From the NCBI GenBank assembly GCA_947176065.1, contig CAMWPB010000001.1:119035-183034 (forward strand): a DNA stretch of 64,000 nucleotides, written 5' to 3'. Origin of the DNA: an uncultured Lachnospiraceae bacterium. Its GTDB lineage: Bacteria; Bacillota; Clostridia; Lachnospirales; Lachnospiraceae. This document shows positions 57,016 to 64,000 of the stretch, in pieces. Position numbers and translations under genes: made by a program. The notes under the pieces are model-generated. The model searched no databases and had not been told where the DNA came from. It saw only the letters and a program-made list of their open reading frames with translations. Position 1 is the stretch's first letter. Each line of letters begins with the position of its first letter.

Positions 57016-58314
57016 ATGGCTAAAAAAGTATATACATGCTTTTGCACGGATGTGATACATGAAGGACATATGAACATTCTGAAAAGGGCGTCTGAATATG
57101 GTGACGTGTATGTGGGCGTGCTCTCCGATGAGGCGATGGTGGGTTTCAACAGGTTCCCTACTATATCCTTGGAACAGCGGATGGAAATCGTCAGGGAGAC
57201 AGGACTTGTAAAAGAGGTGATGGTTCAGCGCGATGTGATGTACGATCAGGTTCTGGCGGAGGTGAAGCCGGATTATGTGGTACACGGTGATAACTGGTCG
57301 GAGGGGCCGGAGAGAGCGATCCGCGATAATGTCATCGCGAATCTGGAGCGGCTTGGGGGCGAGCTGGTTGAACTTCCTTACACCTACAATGAGAACGTCA
57401 AAAGAATTGACGACCAGATGAAGGAAAAGCTGGCGATGCCGGAGTTTCGACGTAAAAGACTCAGACAGCTCATTGCCATGCGGCCGATTGTCAAGACGCT
57501 GGAGGTGCATTCCGGGCTGACCGGGCTGATTGCAGAGAAAACGGTAGTGGAGACGGGAGGCAGACTGGATCAGTTTGATGCCATGTGGATTTCTTCCCTT
57601 TGCGATTCCACTGCTAAGGGCAAGCCGGATATTGAGCTGGTGGACATGTCTTCCAGAATAAGGACGATCGACGATGTGATGGATGTGACGACGAAGCCGA
57701 TTATTCTGGACGGGGACACGGGCGGACTGATCGAGCATTTTGTGTACAATGTGCGGACGTTGGAGCGGATGGGCGTATCCGCGGTTATTATTGAGGATAA
57801 GACGGGGCTTAAGAAAAACTCCCTGTTTGGCACGGAAGTAGAGCAGACGCAGGACAGCATCGAGAATTTCTGCGCGAAAATCAGCGCGGGTAAAAAGGCG
57901 CTGCGGACAGAGGATTTTATGATTATCGCCAGAATAGAGAGCCTGATTCTGGAGCGGGGGATGGAGGATGCACTGGAAAGAGGGTCTGCCTATACAGAAG
58001 CCGGTGCAGACGGCATTATGATTCATTCCCGCAAAAAATCACCGGATGAAATTCTGGAATTTTGCAGATTGTTCCGGGAGAAGGACGAAAAAACGCCGAT
58101 TGTGGTGGTGCCTACCTCCTTCAACAGCATTACGGAGGAGGAACTGGCGGCGGCGGGGGTAAATATCGTGATCTACGCGAACCAGCTGACCAGAAGCGCA
58201 TTCCCGGCGATGCAAAGCACTGCGGTGGAGATTCTTAAAAACCACAGAGCCCTGGAAGTGGATGCGGGGCTGATGCTTTTTAAGGATATCATACGGCTGA
58301 TTGATGAGATTTAG
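57016..58314 (+). CDS. aepX: Phosphoenolpyruvate mutase with N-terminal cytidylyltransferase-like domain
   Basis: N: CTDVIHEGHMNILKRASEYGDVYVGVLSDE (HxGH); C: IILDGDTGG; VIIEDKTGLKKNSLFG (PepM EDKxGxxxxNS signature). Confidence 0.93.
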   Translation: MAKKVYTCFCTDVIHEGHMNILKRASEYGDVYVGVLSDEAMVGFNRFPTISLEQRMEIVRETGLVKEVMVQRDVMYDQVLAEVKPDYVVHGDNWSEGPERAIRDNVIANLERLGGELVELPYTYNENVKRIDDQMKEKLAMPEFRRKRLRQLIAMRPIVKTLEVHSGLTGLIAEKTVVETGGRLDQFDAMWISSLCDSTAKGKPDIELVDMSSRIRTIDDVMDVTTKPIILDGDTGGLIEHFVYNVRTLERMGVSAVIIEDKTGLKKNSLFGTEVEQTQDSIENFCAKISAGKKALRTEDFMIIARIESLILERGMEDALERGSAYTEAGADGIMIHSRKKSPDEILEFCRLFREKDEKTPIVVVPTSFNSITEEELAAAGVNIVIYANQLTRSAFPAMQSTAVEILKNHRALEVDAGLMLFKDIIRLIDEI

Positions 58315-58326
58315 AGGGGCAGAACC

Positions 58327-59016
58327 ATGGGAGAAATAGCAATTCTGATGGCGGCCGGGCTGGGAAGCCGTATGCGCCCGCTGACAGATACGGTACCGAA
58401 ACCGCTTATCAAGGTGCATGGAAAGGCAATGATAGAGACCGTAATTGACGGGCTTTTGGAGCGGCCTGTGGAGGAGATTTATATTGTGACGGGGTATCTG
58501 GGGGAGCAGTTTGCTCCGCTTTGCGAAAAATATCCGCAGGTGCGGATTCTCCATAATCCTGACTACCTGACGAAAAACAACATTTCTTCCATTTATGCGG
58601 CGGGAGAGGCGCTTGGCACAGCGGACTGTTTTATCTGCGAGTCGGATCTGTATGTGGCTGATCCGGCGGTTTTTAAGAAGGAGCTGACGCATTCCTGCTA
58701 TTTCGGAAGGATGCAGGCGGGCTATTCCGACGACTGGGTGTTTGAGCTGGATGGGGATTATATTTCACGCGTCGGCAAAGGAGGAAAAGATACCTACAAC
58801 ATGGTGGGCATATCCTATTTTAAGCAGGAGGATGCCGGGATATTGAGAGAAGAGATTGAAAAGGCTTATGCGCTTGAGGAAAACAGCCAGTTGTTTTGGG
58901 ATGATGTGGTGAACCGGAATCTGGATAAGCTTAAGCTGACCATAGAGCCCGTGGCGGAAGGACAGCTTGTGGAGATAGATACGGTGGAGGAACTGAACAG
59001 GGTGGAGGCGCAGTGA
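58327..59016 (+). CDS. NTP transferase (LicC/PntC-like)
   Basis: AILMAAGLGSRMRPLTDTVPKPLIKVHGKAMIETVIDGL; NISSIYAAGEALGTADCFICESDLYV. Confidence 0.87.
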   Translation: MGEIAILMAAGLGSRMRPLTDTVPKPLIKVHGKAMIETVIDGLLERPVEEIYIVTGYLGEQFAPLCEKYPQVRILHNPDYLTKNNISSIYAAGEALGTADCFICESDLYVADPAVFKKELTHSCYFGRMQAGYSDDWVFELDGDYISRVGKGGKDTYNMVGISYFKQEDAGILREEIEKAYALEENSQLFWDDVVNRNLDKLKLTIEPVAEGQLVEIDTVEELNRVEAQ

Positions 59017-59072
59017 AATTCGTCAAATGGGAATCAGATAATTTATAGTGCAAAGGAAAACGGGGAGAACCG

Positions 59073-60209
59073 ATGAGAGCGTCCGAATTATTAGAAAATT
59101 TAGAGAAAATGGGCATTCAGACAATTACAGGGGTGCCGGATTCCACCCTAAAACAGTTTTGCGATGGGGTGCAGACTTATCAGGGCAATTTACGGCATTA
59201 CGTGACAGCCAATGAAGGCGCGGCAGTGGGACTTGCCATCGGCGCCTATCTTGCGACAGCCAGACCATCCTGCGTCTATATGCAGAATTCCGGCATTGGC
59301 AATGCGGTGAATCCGCTGGCATCGCTTGCCAACAGAGATGTATACGGAGTTCCCATATTGTTTATTGTAGGCTGGCGGGGGGAGCCGGGCGTGAAGGATG
59401 AGCCGCAGCACGTGTTTCAGGGAAAAATTACCTGTGAGCTGTTTGAAACCCTGTCGGTGCCTTACCGCGTGATCGACCAGAATACGTCGGACGAAGAAAT
59501 GGATGAGATACTGACCGAGGCGCAAAAGACCCTGAAGCAGGGCGACCAGTTTGCGGTGATCGTGAAGAAAGGTACCTTTGAGAAGGAGGAGCCTTTTGGA
59601 TGGGAAAATGGAAATACCATGCTGCGGGAGGAGGTGCTGGGGCATATTTTGCGGGGCGTGTCCCAAGATACGGTGATTGTGTCTACCACAGGCAAGATTT
59701 CCAGAGAATTGTATGAGCAGAGTGAGAAAATATACGGCAATCATGACAATATTTTTATGACTGTTGGGGGGATGGGACATGCGTCCATGATTGCGCTGGG
59801 CATTGCGAATAACCGACAGGACAAAAAGATTTTGTGCATTGATGGCGACGGCGCGGCGCTGATGCATATGGGTGCGCTGCCGTTTATTGCGGCACAGGCG
59901 CCGGAAAATTTTTATCATGTTGTTATCAATAATCAGGCCCATGAATCCGTAGGGGCGATGCCCACAGGATGTCAGGGAACGGATTTTGCACAGGTGGCAG
60001 CGGCGTCTGGATATCGCGAAACGTCCAGACTGGAAAAGATGGAGGAAGTGGATCAGATCGGGAGCCGGATCAAGGAGAAGACAGGGCCGGTTCTCTGGGA
60101 GATTCCGGTGGCGCTGGATTCCAGAGCGGATCTTGGCAGGCCGAAGGAGAGCGCGAGGGAGAACAAGGAAGGGTTTATGGAGTTTATTAAGGACTCGGAG
60201 GAGAAATGA
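59073..60209 (+). CDS. aepY: Phosphonopyruvate decarboxylase
   Basis: FGVPDS-type motif ITGVPDSTLKQFCD; ANEGAAVGLAIGAYLAT; GWRGEPGVKDEPQH; GDGAALMHMGALPFIA (ThDP site). Confidence 0.92.
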   Translation: MRASELLENLEKMGIQTITGVPDSTLKQFCDGVQTYQGNLRHYVTANEGAAVGLAIGAYLATARPSCVYMQNSGIGNAVNPLASLANRDVYGVPILFIVGWRGEPGVKDEPQHVFQGKITCELFETLSVPYRVIDQNTSDEEMDEILTEAQKTLKQGDQFAVIVKKGTFEKEEPFGWENGNTMLREEVLGHILRGVSQDTVIVSTTGKISRELYEQSEKIYGNHDNIFMTVGGMGHASMIALGIANNRQDKKILCIDGDGAALMHMGALPFIAAQAPENFYHVVINNQAHESVGAMPTGCQGTDFAQVAAASGYRETSRLEKMEEVDQIGSRIKEKTGPVLWEIPVALDSRADLGRPKESARENKEGFMEFIKDSEEK

Positions 60210-61177
60210 AGCTAATTATTCAAATTCCATGTTATAACGAGGCGGAAACGCTGGAAATCGCATTAAATGATCTGCCCGAGCACATTGACGGCATAGATGA
60301 GATAGAGTATCTGATTATCAATGACGGTAGCAGGGATAATACCGTAGAGGTAGCGCAAAACTGGGGCGTTCATTATGTGGTCAATTTTAAACAGAATAAA
60401 GGGCTTGCCAAGGGGTTTATGGCAGGCATAGATGCGTGCTTACGTTATGGGGCAGATATTATTGTCAATACGGATGCAGACAATCAGTATTGTGGAGACG
60501 ATATTGAGACTATTGTACGTCCGATTCTTGACGGCAAGGCGGATATGGTTATCGGGGAACGTCCGATCGACCAGACAGAGCACTTTTCTCCGATTAAAAA
60601 GAAGCTGCAGCATCTTGGAAGCTGGGTGGTGCGCAAAGCGTCACATACGGATATCCCGGACGCGCCGAGTGGATTTCGCGCATTCAGCAGGGAAGCCGCC
60701 ATGCGGCTCAATGTGGTCAACGATTACACATATACGTTGGAGACAATCGTGCAGGCGGGCAGAAGCAAGATGGCTATTATGAGTGTGCCGATCCGGACAA
60801 ATCCTGAGCTGCGGAGCTCCCGGCTGTTTCATAGTATGTGGGGATATGTGAAGAAGTCCATGCTGACAATCCTGCGGGCGTTTATGTGGTACAAGCCGTT
60901 GTACTGCTTTTCACTTGTAGCGCTGATACCGTCGTTGATCGGACTGGGAATCAGCATTCGGTTTTTGGTCTTTTATTTTAACGGAACAGGGAACGGGCAT
61001 GTGCAGTCGCTGATTTTGGCGTGCACGCTATTGATTATAGGTTTTATCACGTTTGTGATCGGCCTGCTTGCGGATACCATTGCGGCTAACCGCAGAATAT
61101 TGGAAGACGTGCAGTATCACGTGCGGAAGCTGGAGTATGACAGGGACTCGGAGCGGAAAAGGGAAGAAGAGCAATGA
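60206..61177 (+). CDS. GT2 polyprenyl-phosphate sugar synthase-like with C-terminal TMs
   Basis: KLIIQIPCYNEAETLEIALNDLP..IINDGSRDNT..NTDADNQY; two C-terminal TM segments. Confidence 0.9.
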   Translation: MKLIIQIPCYNEAETLEIALNDLPEHIDGIDEIEYLIINDGSRDNTVEVAQNWGVHYVVNFKQNKGLAKGFMAGIDACLRYGADIIVNTDADNQYCGDDIETIVRPILDGKADMVIGERPIDQTEHFSPIKKKLQHLGSWVVRKASHTDIPDAPSGFRAFSREAAMRLNVVNDYTYTLETIVQAGRSKMAIMSVPIRTNPELRSSRLFHSMWGYVKKSMLTILRAFMWYKPLYCFSLVALIPSLIGLGISIRFLVFYFNGTGNGHVQSLILACTLLIIGFITFVIGLLADTIAANRRILEDVQYHVRKLEYDRDSERKREEEQ

Positions 61178-62343
61178 GGAAGAAGAAGCTTTTGGTGACG
61201 GCATCCACTTTTCCCAGATGGGAAGGGGATACGGAACCGCGGTTTGTGCTGGATTTGTGCAAATATCTGACAGAGTGGTTTGACGTGACAGCGCTTGTGC
61301 CCTGCGCCCCGGGTGCGAAGGAAAAGGAAATTCTGGACGGCGTAGAGGTAATCCGATATCACTATTTTCCGGTTCATAAGTGGGAGACGCTGTGCTATCC
61401 CGGCGCTATTGTACCGAGAATTAAGGAAAAGAAAATCAGGATTGTTTTGGTTCCGTTCCTGTTTTTGGCTTTATATTTCCAAATGCTTAAGCGATTGAAA
61501 AATTATGACATGGTACATGCCCACTGGCTGATTCCGCAGGGGATTGTACAGTCCTTTTTTAAGAAGCCGTATATAGTAACGGGGCATGGCGGTGATGTAA
61601 CCTCATTGAATGCGGGAGTGGTAAAGAAAATGAAAATCCGCTGTCTCAGGCGCGCCCGACATGTCACTGTAGTTTCAGAGGATTTGAGAGCGCGGATTGA
61701 AAAGCTGCTTCCGGGATTAAAACCGAGCGTGATTTCCATGGGGGTGGATACGTCTAAGTTCGGCAGTCAATACGCCGTAGAGAATTACTTTGGGCAGGAT
61801 GGAAAAAAGGTAGTGCTGTTTGTAGGCAGGCTTGCCGAAAAGAAGGGCGTTGCATACCTGATAGAAGCGATGAAGAAAATCGATGCCGTCCTGATTATTG
61901 CGGGGGACGGTCCGCTGAAGGAATCTCTGATGGAGCAGGCAAAAAGCCAGGGAGACAAGATTCGGTTTGCAGGTTCACAGACACACGACCGGCTGCGGGA
62001 AATGTATGCGTCGGCTGATGTATTTGCGGCTCCTTTTGTCACGGCGGAAGACGGGGACAAAGAGGGCTTGAGCGTGGTGGTTCTGGAGGCGCTGGCTTCG
62101 GGGCTGCCCATTGTGGCATGCGGGGTCGGCGGAGTGGGGGAGTTGCTCCGGGATAAGGAGACGGCGCTCCTGTGTGAAGAAAAGAATGTGGATCAACTGG
62201 CAGATGCCATCCTTGCGGTGCTGCACGATGACGAGCTGGGAAGCAGGCTGGCCGGAAATGGTACAAAATTAGTAAGCCGGTACGATTATAAGGAAATTGC
62301 GGCGAGGTTTGCCGGGGTAATGGGAGAGAACGCAGTTGGTTAA
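61174..62343 (+). CDS. GT4 family glycosyltransferase
   Basis: VHAHWLIPQGIVQSFFKKPYIVTGHGGDV; FVGRLAEKKGVAYLIEAMKKI; EGLSVVVLEALASGLPIVACGVGGVGELL. Confidence 0.93.
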   Translation: MRKKKLLVTASTFPRWEGDTEPRFVLDLCKYLTEWFDVTALVPCAPGAKEKEILDGVEVIRYHYFPVHKWETLCYPGAIVPRIKEKKIRIVLVPFLFLALYFQMLKRLKNYDMVHAHWLIPQGIVQSFFKKPYIVTGHGGDVTSLNAGVVKKMKIRCLRRARHVTVVSEDLRARIEKLLPGLKPSVISMGVDTSKFGSQYAVENYFGQDGKKVVLFVGRLAEKKGVAYLIEAMKKIDAVLIIAGDGPLKESLMEQAKSQGDKIRFAGSQTHDRLREMYASADVFAAPFVTAEDGDKEGLSVVVLEALASGLPIVACGVGGVGELLRDKETALLCEEKNVDQLADAILAVLHDDELGSRLAGNGTKLVSRYDYKEIAARFAGVMGENAVG

Positions 62344-63391
62344 AGTGTCATTTGTTGTAGCAATTTATAACGTGGGCAGATATCTTCACAGATGTATAGA
62401 GAGCCTGATGGGACAGACACTGCAGGAGATTGAAATTATTCTGGTCAATGACGGCTCGTCTGATAACTGTCTTGAAATATGCAGCTCCTATGCGGCGCGG
62501 GACGATAGAATTACGGTGATTGACCAGAAGAATCAGGGCGCTAATGCGGCGAGAAATAACGGATTGCATGCAGCACAGGGAGAATGGGTCTATTTCGTGG
62601 ATGGGGACGATTATGTGGACAAGGATATATGCGCTAACCTTGTGCAGTATATGTCGCAGGGGTATGAGGTTATATTTTTTACGAATGCAGTCTGCACCGG
62701 GGATAAGGTAAGAACGGTCGTTCACAGTGAGAAGAAGATTGCCTTTGGCAGGGAAGACTTTAAGGAACTGCAGTTGTCAGCGCTCAACAGGCTGGGAAAA
62801 TATAAATACGAGATGAACACAGTGGAGCCGGCCTGTATCTGGAATAAGATATATAACAGAAAATTTCTGGCGGACAATCATCTGGAATTTGTCCCGGATT
62901 TTCCCAAATTACAGGATATATCGTTTAACTTATTAGTTTATGACAAGGCACAAAAAGGAATATATGTCCCAATTGTAGGTTATTACTATCAGATTAATCA
63001 GGAGTCCGTGACGCGCAGATACCAGCCGAATATCATTGAGAAATTCGATGTTGTGAACCGATGGTTCGGTCAGTTTGCGGCAGGGCAGGAGGACGAGAGA
63101 TTTGCGCAGGCATATGCGGAGCGCGTGGCTACGCATATACGGACCTGTGTTGTGCTGTATCTGTGCAACAGCAGCAATCCGGAAGGGTATCGTGTGCGCA
63201 GAAAGCGCTTTATGCAGATACGTATGAGAGAACCTTACTACAGTGCGGTACAAAATACCGGTGTGGCAGACTATCGGGGGTATAAGGAAAAAATACTGGC
63301 ATTTGCCGTAAAGAGAAAATGGTTTGCGATATGTGAGGCATTGTGCAGACTGAACGATCTGCGAATGAAGATGACCAGGGAGGTTTCATGA
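62336..63391 (+). CDS. GT2 family glycosyltransferase
   Basis: VSFVVAIYNVGRYLHRCIESLMGQTLQEIEIILVNDGSSDN..VYFVDGDDYVD. Confidence 0.92.
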   Translation: MVKVSFVVAIYNVGRYLHRCIESLMGQTLQEIEIILVNDGSSDNCLEICSSYAARDDRITVIDQKNQGANAARNNGLHAAQGEWVYFVDGDDYVDKDICANLVQYMSQGYEVIFFTNAVCTGDKVRTVVHSEKKIAFGREDFKELQLSALNRLGKYKYEMNTVEPACIWNKIYNRKFLADNHLEFVPDFPKLQDISFNLLVYDKAQKGIYVPIVGYYYQINQESVTRRYQPNIIEKFDVVNRWFGQFAAGQEDERFAQAYAERVATHIRTCVVLYLCNSSNPEGYRVRRKRFMQIRMREPYYSAVQNTGVADYRGYKEKILAFAVKRKWFAICEALCRLNDLRMKMTREVS

Positions 63392-64000
63392 ATAAGATGA
63401 AGAAGAAATTGACGGAAAATTGGAAATTTATTATCTGTGTACTGCTGATATCAGCGGTGCTGTTTCCCATGATATATACGATATTCTATACACTTCCCTC
63501 AGCGGATGATTTTTCGATGGCGTATGGATGCAGCAAGAGCACTATTTTCATGGACAGCATCAGCCATGCGAACAGACGCTATATAAATCAGTCCGGGTTG
63601 TGGATCTATATGTTTGCGGAAACGCTCCTGAATCCAATCGTTCATTTTGAACTTGAAAGCTTTGGGATCGGAATAGAGATGATCCTGTTATTTCTGGCTT
63701 TTATTATTTCTTTGTGTACGTTGATTCATACATTGATCAGACGGGTGCTAGGAATAGAAAGTAAAGAAGTGACCGCCGCATATATTCTGCTGTTTCTCTT
63801 TGTATTTTTAAATACCAATATTTATAAAGAAGTTTTTTACTGGTTTGTGGGTTCAAGCTATATGATGGCAATGACGTTAGGACTGCTAACCATAAATCTG
63901 ACGGTTAAGTTTTTTTTTAATACACGCGGAAACCGGGGGGGGGGTATTTTGCTTTCGCTGACAGGTGCATTAGCATGCAACTTTTTTCAGGAGGCAATCC
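63388..64000 (+). CDS. Polytopic membrane protein (DUF6056/GT-C-like), truncated by window end; absent from the ORF track
   Basis: MNKMKKKLTENWKFIICVLLISAVLFPMIYTIFYTLPSADDFSMAYGCSKSTIF..; open to the last base. Confidence 0.7.
   Translation, partial: MNKMKKKLTENWKFIICVLLISAVLFPMIYTIFYTLPSADDFSMAYGCSKSTIFMDSISHANRRYINQSGLWIYMFAETLLNPIVHFELESFGIGIEMILLFLAFIISLCTLIHTLIRRVLGIESKEVTAAYILLFLFVFLNTNIYKEVFYWFVGSSYMMAMTLGLLTINLTVKFFFNTRGNRGGGILLSLTGALACNFFQEAI
63935..63944 (+). repeat. G10 homopolymer inside the terminal membrane-protein ORF
   Basis: aaccGGGGGGGGGGtatttt encodes NRGGGIL in frame. Confidence 0.9.

Noticed and set aside
56470-58026. 518-aa minus-strand ORF
   Set aside because: Antisense shadow of the AEP transaminase and PepM genes, rich in His/Arg/Leu as expected for reverse frames of GC-rich genes.

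Overview
This 64 kb window is one very long surface-glycan locus. Codon style, AGGAGG-type ribosome sites and family content suggest a Firmicutes/Lachnospiraceae-like genome, but that taxonomic guess is inference. Every credible coding gene (about 53) is on the + strand. Gene content: about 24 glycosyltransferases (GT2, GT4, GT8-like, GT11, GT26, GT-D and three paralogous HxRGTD fucosyltransferase-like proteins); a Wzx-like flippase; a Wzy-like polymerase; two PglK/MsbA-like ABC exporters; three CotH-kinase-like proteins; a radical SAM/SPASM protein; a pyruvyltransferase; acetyltransferases; an FkbM methyltransferase; an MBOAT/SGNH acylation pair; a cytidylyltransferase / DRE-TIM aldolase / KdsC-like set; and a 2-aminoethylphosphonate module that includes a YidC/Oxa1 domain fused to a CDP-glycerol glycerophosphotransferase domain. 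The most unusual non-coding structure is a compact island at about 37017-37875. It has a perfect consensus promoter, about 2.5 imperfect 50-nt tandem repeats carrying hairpins, a 12-bp-stem terminator-like hairpin, and then a broken PBECR4-like nuclease ORF. This order resembles type III toxin-antitoxin loci. Other signals: two in-frame G10 tracts (candidate phase variation), a dispersed hairpin repeat with a compensated stem, and a 221-bp MITE-like inverted-repeat element. No tRNA, rRNA, CRISPR array or intact transposase was found. Family names come from motif recognition by eye, not database searches.
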